64,000 bases of DNA from Pelagophyceae sp. CCMP2097 (lineage: Eukaryota > Sar > Pelagophyceae), in the NCBI GenBank assembly GCA_026770575.1, contig MU657176.1, positions 425,804 through 489,803 of the forward strand. The letters are read 5' to 3'. Every line of letters begins with the position of its first letter. The first letter of the stretch is position 1. The notes beneath the pieces were generated by a model. The model did not search any database. It was not told the DNA's origin and saw only the letters and a program-made list of their open reading frames with translations. Positions 21,544-31,970 of the stretch are shown here, in pieces. Both the position numbers and the translations under genes were made by a program.

Positions 21544-22982
21544 TCAGCCGATGATCTCGAACCAACGCGTGCCGTCTTGCTCGTGAACGACTCGGACCTT
21601 GTCGAAGCCGCCGGCCGCGAGCATCTCGCGAGCCTGAGGCCGCGTCGGTCGCAGCCGGACAAATACGGCAGCAGGGGACTGACTCGCGGCACGGTGAAGC
21701 CGAGCGTGCCGAGGCCCGCGCCGTTGGGCTGCGAGAGCGCCGAGGCCATGCAGAGGCAGATGGAGAAGCCGTAGAGTAACGCGGCGTCAGCGTTCTTGTC
21801 TCGGAGCGTCGACCGGACGCCGTCGCGGCAGGCAATGTCGCCGAGGAGCCAGCACCCACCGGGCTTCAGAGCGCGGCGCACCTGGGCGATGAGCGCGGCG
21901 GGGTCCGTCGAGTCGTGGAGGACGTCGAACGTGACGACGACGTCAAAAGGCCCCGCGTCGCCGAGCGACCGCACGTTGGCGTTGACGACGGTCGCGTTCT
22001 TCACGTCGCGCGCGGCGCCGACGTTGAACCGCGCCGTCGCCAGCGCGGCGGCGGAGATCTCAAAGCCCTCGAACGACGCCTCGCTGTAGCGCCGCGCCAG
22101 CGCCAGGAGCAGGTTGCCGCCGCCGCAGCCGAGGTCGGCGACGCGCGCGCCCGGCAATAGCATGGCCGCGTGCGCCGGCGTTAGCGGCACCACCTTTGGG
22201 ACGACGACGTCGCGGATCTGTCGCGCCTACAATCGCGGATCTGCCGCGCCTACGAGATTGCTCCGGGCCCCGCAGCGACGAGCAAATCGCACGTGCGCGC
22301 GGTCGATGGCCTCCGAAATGTCCTTGTCGTCGTAGGACCGGCCGATGCCGCTCTTAAAGGCCTCTGGCAGCATCGTCTTGGCCTAGACGCGTTTCCGTCT
22401 CTAGGCTTTCTCCGGGATTTCCGGAAGAGCGTCGCACCCGCGCGACGAGGGCAGGGACCATTTGGATGAGCGGGATGTCGTACTGTGCGTGGTTTGGGTC
22501 TGCGAGGACGTCTGCGAACTCTTGCGGGAATTCGTAGACGAGGTCCGCGTCCGAGTCGCCGTCGCCGTCGAGGAGGACCACCACGCCCAGCGCCGCTTGC
22601 TGAGCGAGCCACTGCGCGGTAGACGCGTGAAATCGCGCAGACGAGGCGAAGGGCCCTGCTCCGATTGCCCCCGCTCCAACTCAAGGCGCGCGATCCCGGG
22701 ACGCGCCTCGCGGAGCCAGCGGACGTTCAATGACGTTGCTTTAGCGAGGTCTTCGGCGGTGCAGGGTCCGTCCATTTCCCGCAGGGCGGCGTAGAGGCCG
22801 AGCTTGTCGCCGACGAAGAGCTGAGAAGCCGACATGGCACCGCTGATGCATTTCCAAACTAAAGCCCGCGCAACCGCGTGGCCCGCGGGCCGCCGCCGCC
22901 GGGCCAAAACGCGCAGCACAGCGACGGCCACGCCGGCGCCGAACGCCGACGCCAGAGCCAGCTCCAGACCGCGCCGCGCCAT
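21544..22982 (-). CDS. Membrane-anchored SAM-dependent methyltransferase
   Basis: Predicted exons (minus) are 22707-22982, 22438-22611, 22293-22382, 21693-22226 and 21544-21633, giving 387 residues. After an N-terminal hydrophobic segment (ALASAFGAGVAVAVLRVLA) comes a winged-helix-like part (SQLFVGDKLGLYAALREMDG, WLREWLAQQAALGVVVLLDG). A class I SAM-binding domain follows: VADLGCGGGNLLLALARR (motif I), VVVTFDVLHDSTDP (motif IV) and LKPGGCWLLGD. The order resembles the Rv2258c-like methyltransferases, whose substrates are unknown. Intron 1 (22612-22706) fits only a GC donor (GAG|GCGCGT). A 23-bp-spaced tandem duplication at 22210-22253 contains the acceptor of intron 3 and would otherwise put a TAG in frame. 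Confidence 0.75.
22210..22253. repeat. Tandem duplication at a splice acceptor
   Basis: Two copies of a 21-bp unit differing at one base (TCGCGGATCTG(T/C)CGCGCCTAC, at 22210-22230 and 22233-22253) overlap the end of methyltransferase intron 3. Both copies read TAG|GCGCG on the minus strand, so both are possible acceptors. Confidence 0.75.
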
Positions 22983-23045
22983 CTCCGGCCGAGTCCGACG
23001 CAAAGGTCTCCGATCGCGATCGCCGAAGCCCCTGTCGGAAAACGT

Positions 23046-24172
23046 ATACGTAGGCTTGCTGGCGCGCGGCGTATTGGCGCCGAGCCTGTGCGGCAAAGAA
23101 GCAGCTCGACGGCGCGTGGCGCGGCTCGCCGACGGCGTCGAGTTGCGTGAGCAGCGCGCGGGCGCGGCCGCGCATGGAGCCGATCCCCCACTCCCTGTAG
23201 AACAAAAAACCTCAATAGGAATTGGATGTGTTTGTATACACTATTCTTAACTGGCTCCTGGCACTGGGACCGGAATTCCCTTTTGCCAGGACACACGTCA
23301 GTGACAGATGGTTTCATATTTTCATGTCAACAGCCGCCCCTTGATGTGCAGTCTCGGCTGCTTCTTGGATCAAGTGGTTTTTCACTCCCTGTAGAAGCGG
23401 TTGGAGAGTGCGGAGGCCGCGTCGTTGGAGTCGCGCGCGCCCATCTCCTTCCAGTGGCGGAGGGCGATGCGCTCGGCGATGACCTTGAGCACCGCGTGCA
23501 CGTTGACGGACGCCTCTCCAAAGTCGCCGAAGACGAGGCCCTTGACGGGGCCGAACGAGCGGAGCACAGCGCCCGCACCGGCCCGACGGTCGTGGACGCC
23601 ATCTTTGTGCCATTCGCGTGCTTGCGTGGCAGGCCAGTGGTCGGGTCCACCTCGTACGCCGGACAGCGGTTGAACTGGACGTCGAGTACGATCACGTGCT
23701 TGTCGTACTCGACGTTGACCTTGGCCGCGCGGATGTCGACCGGCTTGCCGGCGCCGAGGGCTCGCGCTTGGCCGTAGTTCGTGACGTTGTTCACGATGGT
23801 CTTGACGTCCCCGAGGCATTCCGCTCCGGACAAGCCTTCCCACTTTAAGTCGGGGACCACCTTGCGGCGGTCACGGTACCCGTGAAACGTGTTGCGTGCC
23901 GCCGCGCCGCCGCCGGCGCAGACGTTCGCAAAGAGGCCGAAGACTTCGGTGCTGCACGGCACATTGGCCTCGGCGAGACCGGCGGCCAGGCGCTCCGAAA
24001 TCCCGTCGTGATAGTCGTTGCGCGCGATAACTAGAGATGTACTAGTGTCCCGAGCCGCACCCAACACGGAGCACCCGACCTGCACTCGAGTTGCCGCGTG
24101 CCCCTGCGCCGAGCGCGTACAACGGCACCGCCCGCCGCACACGTCTTCTTGAGACCCAACCACGGTACGCAT
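23046..24172 (-). pseudogene. Degraded mobile-element-associated ORF
   Basis: On the minus strand an open frame covers most of 23600-24172 (ARNDYHDGISERLAAGLAE, VVPDLKWEG, DVKTIVNNVTNYGQ, VDIRAAKVNVEYDKHVIVLD). One frameshift near 23595 then leads into AVLRSFGPVKGLVFGDFGEA and HAVLKVIAERIALRHW. The frame stops at FYRE* at 23382 but resumes after the inserted segment 23189-23382 as FYREWGIGSMRGRARALLTQ. The ELKT/DVKT...VGPV...FG-VKGLVFG-FGEAS...HALL order resembles hypothetical proteins that accompany reverse-transcriptase elements in algal and dinoflagellate genomes; this is recollection, not a search. No reverse transcriptase domain lies in the window. I consider it a dead mobile-element remnant. 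Confidence 0.45.
23189..23396. mobile_element. 194-bp AT-rich insertion with 14-bp target-site-like repeats
   Basis: The 14-mer CACTCCCTGTAGAA occurs at 23189-23202 and 23383-23396 and brackets 180 bp of much more AT-rich DNA. On the minus strand each repeat reads TTCTACAGGGAGTG, which supplies both a 3' splice acceptor (TTCTACAG|G) and, at its other end, a GTGAAAAACC donor. Removing the segment restores the reading frame of the mobile-element ORF. This is the structure expected of an introner element or a small transposon insertion; see findings. Confidence 0.7.
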
Positions 24173-24333
24173 CGCCGCGCGCGTCGGGGATCATCCGTTA
24201 TGGAACTTATGGAACGACGCTCTTCCGCGTCACGCGGCAAGGCGCGCCATGAGGACTCGGCCCGGGAGGTTCTCTGCAGGTTTAGCGATTCCGTGGCAAA
24301 AGCCTGAGCACCGTGGCACGACTCAAGAGAGGA

Positions 24334-24761
24334 ATGCGCACGTTCGTGGTGGCCCCGGTGCTCTTCGGCATCTGCGGCGGCTTTTCGGTCGTCCCGCGCC
24401 TCGGCGAGTTGCGACAAACGCGCCTCGCCTCGCAAAAGGAGAGCGAGGACGCAGCAGAGGGGGCGACCAAAGTCGGTTCGAAAGAATACTACGAAGGCTT
24501 CCTCGAGTCGCCGATCATCGACCCGAGCCTCGTGGAACGCGACCCCAACGGCGGTGCCGACCAGCGCAGCGTCTCTTCGCACCCATTCACGAGGCTCTCT
24601 CGCGCAAGACGCGTCTCGCGCAGAGGTCGCCTCGGCGACGCACCCCCGCTGGACGCCCGGCGCGCGTAGGCCTCGACCAGGCACTGAAGCTCGGCGCGAC
24701 GGCGTCTGCCGTCCTCGCCTTGCTCTTCGTTGGTTTCATGAAGTCAAACGGCCTGCTCTAA
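24334..24761 (+). CDS. Small plastid-type membrane protein, unknown
   Basis: Predicted exons are 24334-24553 and 24670-24761 (116-bp intron), 103 residues. The N-terminus [20 protein letters not shown] followed by P looks like a signal peptide with an A/G-F cleavage site, the bipartite plastid-targeting style of secondary algae. The middle ([26 protein letters not shown]) is hydrophilic, and a single C-terminal transmembrane helix follows ([19 protein letters not shown]). I do not recognise the family, but small one-TM plastid proteins of this shape are often photosystem or thylakoid accessory proteins. The ATG at 24334 was preferred to an upstream GTG. The stop codon lies in the first unit of a 17-bp tandem duplication. 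Confidence 0.6.
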
Positions 24762-24780
24762 AGAACGGCCTGCTCTAAAG
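24747..24780. repeat. 17-bp perfect tandem repeat across a stop codon
   Basis: AACGGCCTGCTCTAAAG occurs twice in direct succession (24747-24763, 24764-24780). The first copy contains the stop codon of the small plastid-type gene. The next stop codon, of the convergent DUF6816-like gene, is only 5 bp further on at 24785. Confidence 0.9.
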
Positions 24781-24784
24781 CTTC

Positions 24785-25839
24785 TTAGTCGTTCTCACGG
24801 CGCCGGTTCGCCGTGTTGGCGGGCAGGAACTGAGCGCCTTCGGGCGTGTCGCGGCGCCGCAGCGCAAAGGTGTAGTCGTAGACGGCATCCGGCTGGCACG
24901 ACCCGGGCGGCGCGCCCGCGTCGAAGGCGGCGATTCGCAATCTGATTCGGAGCGTGTCGGGGCCGGTCCGCTCGAAGAGGCGCCAGGTCGTGTACCGCCC
25001 AAAGAGACCCGAGTAGACGTCGTCCTGGGTGTCGAGCACCGTCGACTGTACAAACGTCTCGACCTGCGTTGCTGGGGTGACGCCGCTGCATGGATCATAT
25101 TCGACTCACGAGGAGCGCGGCCTCGGCCTCGAGGGCCCAGCTGCAGGAGAGCCGCTCGGCGTCGGCCCTCTGCCGCTGCCGGCCCTTGCTCACCGTCGGC
25201 GCCTCTACGCGAGTGCCGCGTCATGCGAGGCGCGTCACGCTGCAAACGCACCAAACTTGACGACGTGCCTGCCGGGGCTGACGACGCGGGCCTCGACAAC
25301 GTTCGCCTCGGGGAAAAACGCCTCGAGCGCTTGCGCCGCGTTGTACACGGCGTCGGCGTCGCCTGCGGCGGCGATCGCGCTTTCCGCGCGGCACGCGCGC
25401 GGCACGCACGGTCGGAGGAGAAACGTTGGGCGTAGCCTTTCGGCGTCGCGCCGATGTTTGGCAAAGCGAGGCACGACCCGACTCGCGCGCCTATAGTCTT
25501 CGCCGGCGGGCCGCGCCAGCCGAATTTCGGGAACACGACGCCCACCAGCACCGACTGGTCCACCGTCCACTCGCCCTCGAGCCACGCGGGCGACGAAGAG
25601 CACGCCGCAAACACCGGCTCGCGCACGCTCTCCGGCAAAACGGCAAACGGGAGCCGGATCGGGCCGCCGGCGGACGCCCGCGCCGGCGAAGCGCGCTGCG
25701 TCCACGCACCGACGGCCAGCCCGCCGGCGCCGAGGCCCCGGGCGAGCGTGGCGCGCCGGGCCAGCGTGGTCCGCCGTGTCTCGGGTGCGGTCATGCTCGT
25801 ACACGTCGCAACGAGCGTCGCCAGCAGAAATGGCTTCAT
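24785..25839 (-). CDS. DUF6816-like plastid protein
   Basis: Predicted exons (minus) are 25410-25839, 25252-25362, 25110-25204 and 24785-25063, giving 304 residues. The N-terminus (MKPFLLATLVATCTS, then RRATLARGLGAGGLAVGAW) looks like signal peptide plus transit/twin-Arg-type hydrophobic stretch, suggesting the plastid or thylakoid lumen. The body has PAWLEGEWTVDQSVLVGVVF, RVGSCLALPNIGATPKGYAQ, RDADAVYNAAQALEAFFPEA, then QSTVLDTQDDVYSGLFGRYT and ALRRRDTPEGAQFLPANTAN. This pattern (WLEGxW, then a mid-domain AxN segment, then a WRxF strand) resembles the cyanobacterial/chloroplast DUF6816 lipocalin-like domain. Function is unknown. Introns 1 and 2 have GTGCGT donors. Confidence 0.65.
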
Positions 25840-26120
25840 GGAAGCCGAGGGCTGCAGCCCAACCGGGTTGAGGCTTGCGTCCGGTCTCGAGCCCGCGTCG
25901 AGGCGCGGAGGTCCCGGGTACAATTCTGGCTCAGGTGGTACTTTCCAAATAGGCACTTTTCGCTGAAAAACAGTTTTTGGCGAAGTATACTGAAAAAGGG
26001 ACCTCGAGCGGAACCTTCTGTTACGTGGAGAGAGGCCCTATGCCCCCCTGCATCGCGTCGGCTCATCGGTCGGCGCACAGCGAAAAAAACACATTACAAA
26101 ATCTCTGTTGGGCGTATCGG
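25840..26120. other. Upstream region of the DUF6816-like gene
   Basis: 281 bp between two minus-strand genes. It is AT-rich around 25950-26000 and contains the motif GAAAAAGGGACCT at about 25992, which also occurs upstream of two other genes (see findings). No coding frame looks real. Confidence 0.4.
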
Positions 26121-27879
26121 TCAAGCCATTGCGGGCTCTCGGCCTTCGGCCGCCTCGCGGCCGCGCTGGTCAAAGGGCTTGGCCTTGTCGTTGTGGAGCT
26201 GGAGCTTGGCCTCGTAGCGCCTGGTGCTCCATTCGAAATCGAGGTCGTCCAAAAGCTCTCTCCGTCTGCGCTCCTCCTCCGTGGCCGGCAAATCGCCGTG
26301 GCCGACGTAGTTGCCCTTGGACCGAATCGCCGCCACGCGCATGCCCAAAGGCAGGTCGAAGCAGTGCGGCGGCCACGGCGACGAGCACGGCACGACGAAC
26401 CTAGCCGGCGTCTGAAAGGCCGCGCTTCGAGGGCCGCGTAAGGCGGGCGATCCACTCACTTCTGGGGCACGCGTGCGTGGCCGTGGATGCCGACGTAGGC
26501 GCGTAAAGCGTCGAGGACGACCTCGAAGGCAGTCTGCCGGACCTTTGCGCCACCCGAGTATCTCGCCTTGGCCGCGAGGCCGCCGAGGCGGAGTCCTCGG
26601 CAGTCTGCGGGCCACCGCTCTGCGCCGTCCTCGCCGTCGCCGGGCACGACGAATCTCGCCGCGGGCGCGCCTCCGTGGATGGCGGCGTGACACCGTAAAG
26701 CGACGTCGAGGACGGCGGCACGGTGCTCAGCCACTTGCCAAACGAAGCCCATGCCGTCGAGCTGCGAGCATCTCGCGGCGTCGTGGCCGACGTAGTCGAA
26801 CCTCGACCGGATCTGGCAGACTCGCCGCCCGAGGGGCATGCCGCGCACGCCCACGGGCCAAACTGAACTCGCGGCGGGCACAACAAACGCCTTTGGAACA
26901 CGCAAGTGGCCATAAAGCGACTTGTACACGACCAATGCCTCGACGATGAGGTTGAACTCGGGCTGCAACCGCTGCCAGACGAATCCGATGCCTCGCAGAG
27001 CCGCCTGCCTTTCCGGCGCGCCCGCGACCAAGTCTCTGTAAAAGTCAACGTTGTAGACCTTGCGGTCCAGGTCCATCCCGCCCAAAGAGACCGGGTACGG
27101 CGGCCTGCGCGGCACGCGCCAGTTGCGGGGTAATACGCAGTCGCCGTGCTCGGTGTGGTACGCTTTCAGCGCCGCAAAGAGCAAATGGAATCGCCGCTCC
27201 GCCAGGTCCGCGTGGCCGAACTCGAAGCCCGTCGCTTCTGCGAGACGTCTTCCGAAGATTGTCTTCGAGAGCCGCGGCGCCGCCGTCTCCGCGGGTCGCC
27301 GCGGCAGGCCGAAGACTGCTGCGTCCTCGTCATCGTACGGCAGTTCGCCGTCGTCGTCGCGCGCGGCTGGCCGCCACCCGCTCACCGCTAAAGCCTCGAT
27401 GGCGCGCAGCGCAGCCGCAGCCTTGCCGAGCTTGAGCCTGCGCATTGTGTGAGGCCGCGACTGCCGCAACGATGGCGTCAAAGGTGGACTGACCCGCGAA
27501 GCGACTCTGGCCAGTCCGAGTTGCCGGACTCGTCGACGACGAAGTCATCGGGCACGTCCGCGGAGCCGTTGTGCCGCGTGGCGTACCTGTTTGGACCGGA
27601 ACTCGGACCGGAATGCCCCGCGGTCGCGGCCTCTGCCTTTGGCCGAAGTTTCAGCCACCTCGCCTCTCTATGACCATGGGGCCCGGAGCGCGTGGCGACG
27701 CACTCTGCGACGGCCCAGCGGAGCGTCTCGAGCGGCGTTCGCTGGTGCGACTCGGCGGCATCGGATAACTCGGAAACAAACGACTGCCGCTGCGTTTGCC
27801 CGCCTTTAGTGCATATGCGCCGGCCCTGGAAGGCCGACACCAAGGGGTGCAGCGCGAAGAAAAAGACAAACAGCCTCAT
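26121..27879 (-). CDS. Secreted/targeted protein with helicase-associated repeats
   Basis: Predicted exons (minus) are 27494-27879, 26460-27437 and 26121-26400, giving 547 residues. The start MRLFVFFFALHPLVSAFQG is a clear signal peptide with an A-F site. Three to four copies of the helicase-associated (HA, PF03457-like) fold follow, each with ..LxxYxxxHGxxxVPxxF...WP...GxxLGxxVxxIR...L...GFVW: AALKAYHTEHGDCVLPRNW, ALVVYKSLYGHLRVPKAFVV, GMPLGRRVCQIRSRFDYVGH, ALRAYVGIHGHARVPQKFVV and LGMRVAAIRSKGNYVGH. No helicase core is present. HA repeats are thought to bind nucleic acid; combined with a signal peptide this might be a plastid or nucleomorph-derived compartment protein. The intron 2 boundary makes the continuous repeat VPQKFVV. 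Confidence 0.7.
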
Positions 27880-28223
27880 CCGACCATGCGGCCCTCGGCC
27901 GCGCGGAGATTCGAGGGCGAGATAACCCCGACGCGGATGTGACGCCAAAAGGGTCCGTTGATCATAAAGTGCCGTTGGAGGCATGTGCGATGAATGATTG
28001 AACGTACAAGTGTAGCAGCATCTCGCCCGTGTCGTTTGTTTGACCCTAAGCCCGTCGCGCAGCCTCTCCTTTTTGCGCAGCGACGCCCCGATAGGGGCCA
28101 CCCTTTCCCCGAACCCTTATTTTCAAGTTGGAGAGAGAAAAAGAAAAAACCCGGCTCAGTGGCTGGCCAGGGGTTGGCTAGCCCTTCAAAGACGAGCGGC
28201 GGTCCCGGGGCATCGACGGCGCG
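27880..28223. other. Divergent intergenic region, no gene seen
   Basis: 344 bp between the HA-repeat gene (minus) and the ankyrin gene (plus), so it should carry both promoters. There is a purine run GAGAGAGAAAAAGAAAAAAC at about 28132-28151. I see no coding frame that I trust. Confidence 0.4.
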
Positions 28224-31200
28224 ATGTGGCAGCCTCGCGAGGAGCTCTGGGGTCATTTCCTCGCCGGCGTACTCGTTGCCTTTTTCGCGAAACCCCAGAG
28301 TGCCCGGCCGGAGCGTTGCGGAGCGTTGCGGCGGCCCCGCCTTTCACGCGACGTGTCTAGGCGAGCTAGCGGCTTTGGTGGCGGTGGAGTCGGGCGTGCG
28401 CTTCGCGCCCGTGGAGGACGTCCTGCACGACGGGGCGGTGGCCGCGCCGCCGGGCGAGCGCGCGCACGAGCGCATCACGGCCGAGTACGCCGCTGTCGTA
28501 AAGACGGGCGGCGCCGCCGCCGCCGCGCGCGCGGCGGCGCGCGCCGCGCCGCGCGCCGGCGAGACGGCCCTCACCGCGGCCTGCCGCCGCGGCGCCACGG
28601 AGGCCGTGCGCGCGCTCCTGGCGGCGGGCGCCGCCGTCGACGCGCGCGACCCGCGCGGCACGGCGCTCGACGCCGCCACGGAAGCGCGCCAGCTCGCCGC
28701 CGCGACGGCGCTCCTCCGGTCGGGGGCGCAGGTCTCGAAAACGGACGACGCCCTCCTCCGAGCCGTGCGTCCCGACCGCCTCCCCGGCGACGCCGACGCC
28801 CGCGGGCGCAGGCGACGCACGAGGGCGACGACGTCCTCATCGCGCTGCTCCTCGAGCGCGGCGCGCCGCCGCTCCTCAGCCGCGCCGACGACGAGTCTGG
28901 GCAACTCGGCGCCGACGAAGAAGACGTCGGCGAGACGAGTTGCGTCCCGAACCGCGTCCTGGCGTCGATTGTCGAACGAAGCTTTGGGTTGGCCGCCGTG
29001 AAAATGCCGCCGTGAAAATGCCAAGCCGTGATGATAAATTTGCAGGTGCTCATTGCTGCGCGGCACCAAGTCCCCGCCGTCCTCGAGGCCTACGCCAAGT
29101 GGGCGGCGGGCGAGGCGAGTTTGCCCCTCGACGCGCCCCACGGCCCGCGGCGCGTCACGGCGTTGATGGTCGCCGCCGCGCGCGCGGGCGCCGACGCGGC
29201 GCGCGGCGTGAGGTGCCTCCTGCGCGCGGGCTGCGCGGCGGCCGCCGCCGACGCCGGCGGGCGCACGGCGCTGCACCGCGCCGCTGCCGCCGACTCGGCC
29301 CTCGCCGTCGACGCGCTGGCCGCCGCGGCGCTATCCTCGCTCGCGGGCGACGCGTACCTCGGCTTCATCGACGCGGCCCAATCAAAGGACAAGCGGACGG
29401 CGCTCCACTGCGCCGCCGCCGCCGATGCCGCCGCCGCCGTCGCCGCTTTGCTCCGCGCCGGCGCCAACGCCATGCTCTTCGACGGCCAGAGAACGACAGC
29501 GTTGGGCATCGCGCAGACGATCAACGTTGACGGCGAATCGGCCGTTTGAACCAGCGTCTCGGGACTTTGCACCAAAAGGGCCCGCCGCGATACGATATGC
29601 TAGGTACGCTACGAGCTCGAGGCGATGCGGCGCGCGGTGCTGGACGGCGACTTTGCTGGCTGCTTGGAGCTCGCCGCGCGGCGCAACTGGGCGCTGGACG
29701 GCGTCGTCGAGGGCCTCGAAGACACGCCGCTCGTGGCCGCGGCGCGGTGCGGCGACGCCGATGCGGTGCGCACTTTAGTCGCCGGCGGCGCGCGGCTCAC
29801 GGCCGCGTCCGCCAAGGGCGAGGCGCCGCTGCGCGCTGCCGCCGAGGCGGGCCGCCTCGGCGCGTGCGCCGCGCTCTTGGCCGCGGGCGCCAAGCCGGGC
29901 GCCGCTTTGGACGACGGCGGCGCGCAGCTCCTGCTGGCCGCGTGCTTCGCGCGCGACGCTGGCCTCGTCGACCAGCTCCTCCGCGCTGCCGGCGGCGACG
30001 CGACGGGCCGGCCGCTGGAGCGCACGTCGCTGCGGCGCGCGCTGCACGCCGCCGCCTCCAACGCTGACGACGACAGCGTCGAGGCGCTGCTGCGGCACTG
30101 CCCGCAAATGCTCTACGCCGACGTGCCGCCGCCGGCGGCCAAGCGGCCGTCGCAGGCTGGGGGCGACTCGCCCTACGCGGCGGCCCTCTCGCTCTTCGCA
30201 GCGCCGCCGCCCGGCGCCGACGACGAGGACGACGAGGACGGCGAGTGCTACCTCACGCGCTTCCCCGCCGACGGCGACGCGCGCGAGCCGGCGCTGCTGG
30301 CGGCGTGCCGCGCGGGCGCGGCGGGGTGCGTCGCCGCCCTGACGCGCGAGGTCGGGGCGCTGCGGTCGGCCCTGGACGACGACCGCCGCTGCGCGCTGCA
30401 CCACGCCGCCGCCGCGGACCGCGCCTCCGTCGTCGAGACGCTCTGCGGCGACGACGCCTCGCTCGTCACGTGCCGCGACGCGCGCGGCGCCGCGTCGCTT
30501 CACGCCGCCGCCGCCGCGGGCGCGGGAGCGGCGATAGGCGCTTTACTGCGGCACGGCGCAGATGCGACGCTCGCCGACGCTCTGCAGCGCACGCCCCACG
30601 ACGTGGCCCTCCAGCGCGGCCACGACCGCGCGGCGCTGCAGCTCGACGCCATGGCCGCGGCCGTCGACGACGGTGACTTTGACGAGTGCGCCAGACTCGC
30701 CGCCGCCGGCAACTGGCCCATCGACTGGCGCGCGCGCGGTTCGGGAGACACGGCCCTCGTCGCCGCCGCCCGGCGCGGCGCGCCCGACGGCGTCGCCAAG
30801 TTGCTGGCCTGCGGCGCCGCCGTCGACGCGACGGCGCTCGTCGCCGCCGAAGGCGAAGGCCCCTCCACGATGCTGACGCCCCTCGGCGCGGCGGCGCGCG
30901 CGGGGCATCTCGACGTCTGTGCGGCGCTGCTGGCGGCGGGCGCCAAGCCCGAGGCTCTGGCGGACCGCGCGGCGGCGCTCCTCGAGGCGGCCGTCGTCGC
31001 CGACGAGCCCGAGTTGGTCGACGCTCTGCTGGCAAAGGGTGCCGACGCGACGGGCGACCGCGCCGCCGGCGAGCAGGGCGCGTTCGTCGTCGCCGTCGAG
31101 CTCGGGTCGCCCGAGATTGTGGCCTCGTTCATCGCTCGAGCCGTGCAGCCCAAGCTCCTGGACGTCGACGCGCCGTACGGCGAGTTCCGCACCGTGGCGC

Positions 31201-31481
31201 TGCACGCGGCGGCGTCGCGCGGCCGCGCCGCCGTGGTGGAGTCGCTCCTCGACGCGGGCGCCGCTGTCGACGCCGTGGACGCGCGCGGGCGGTCGGCGCT
31301 GCACCATGCGGCGCAAGGCGACCACGACGGCGTTTTGCGCGTCCTCGTCTCGCGCGGCGCCGACGTCCGGCGCCTCGACGCGCTGGGCCGCACGCCCCTC
31401 GCCGTGGCCGTGGCCGCCTCGGCAAAGTCCGCCGAGTCGGCGCTGAAGATGGCAGAGTCCATGAAGACACGCAGCACGTAG
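28224..31481 (+). CDS. Large ankyrin-repeat protein
   Basis: Predicted exons are 28224-28251, 28361-28764, 28812-28997, 29046-29525 and 29604-31481, giving 991 residues. Ankyrin repeats run almost throughout; clear examples are GETALTAACRRGATEAVRAL, GRTALHRAAAADSALAVDAL, KRTALHCAAAADAAAAVAAL, GEAPLRAAAEAGRLGACAAL and GRSALHHAAQGDHDGVLRVL. There are about 15-20 repeats, some degenerate. No other domain is visible, so it is probably a protein-binding scaffold. Strand, exon phases and repeat register are all consistent; the least certain boundary is the end of exon 3, where the donor is duplicated. Its base use is extremely GC-rich (many GCC/GCG Ala codons). A 31482-31700 downstream tract contains short tandem repeats. 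Confidence 0.8.
28992..29020. repeat. 14-bp tandem duplication of a 5' splice site
   Basis: GCCGCCGTGAAAAT is repeated back to back at 28992-29005 and 29006-29019. The first copy contains the GCC|GTGAAA boundary chosen for ankyrin intron 3; the second gives an identical alternative donor 14 bp further on. Confidence 0.8.
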
Positions 31482-31970
31482 AGTCCACGAAGGCGCGCAG
31501 CCCGTAGAGGGTCTATGAAGGCGCTCAACGACTATCCCGCGCGCACAAGACCGAGCCCGCGCCCGCCCGCCGCCGTCAAACGACGCCGCGCCGCCGCTCA
31601 CGGGACGCGCCGCTCACGGGACGCGCCGCTCCGCACGCCGTCATTAAGAACCCACTTCCAAGATCGGCAGTCGCCGCCGGGATTGTGTCTTGGGCAGTCC
31701 TCCACCCTCGAACGGATTTGGAAACTCGACGAGAGCAAAAGTTTCAAATCAAGAATTTAAACTTGAAGTGAAAAAGTTTCGGAAAGCAAATTTCTTGCGA
31801 ATCAAGGCGTGAAAATCTGCATCAAAATTTCGCAAAGTCAATTTATTTTGACAAATTTGCTGAAATCTTGATATTTTGTTCTGTTTACTAGTAGGAATTC
31901 CTATACGATAGCATCGCGACGGACAGCCTGCCGGCTTGCCGCCTACCCGGCCAGTATCCTTCTTTCCGCC
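31482..31970. other. Intergenic region with AT-rich island
   Basis: The first part has short tandem repeats (GACGCGCCGCTCACGG twice near 31600). From about 31725 to 31910 the sequence becomes strongly AT-rich, unlike everything around it, with small hairpins (GTCAA...TTGAC near 31840). It precedes the signal-peptide/TM gene by about 60 bp and may be its promoter or the remnant of an AT-rich insertion. No coding frame. Confidence 0.5.

Noticed and set aside
28344..31601. Long antisense frames across the ankyrin gene
   Set aside because: They mirror the GC-rich repeats; the sense frame gives textbook ankyrin repeats.
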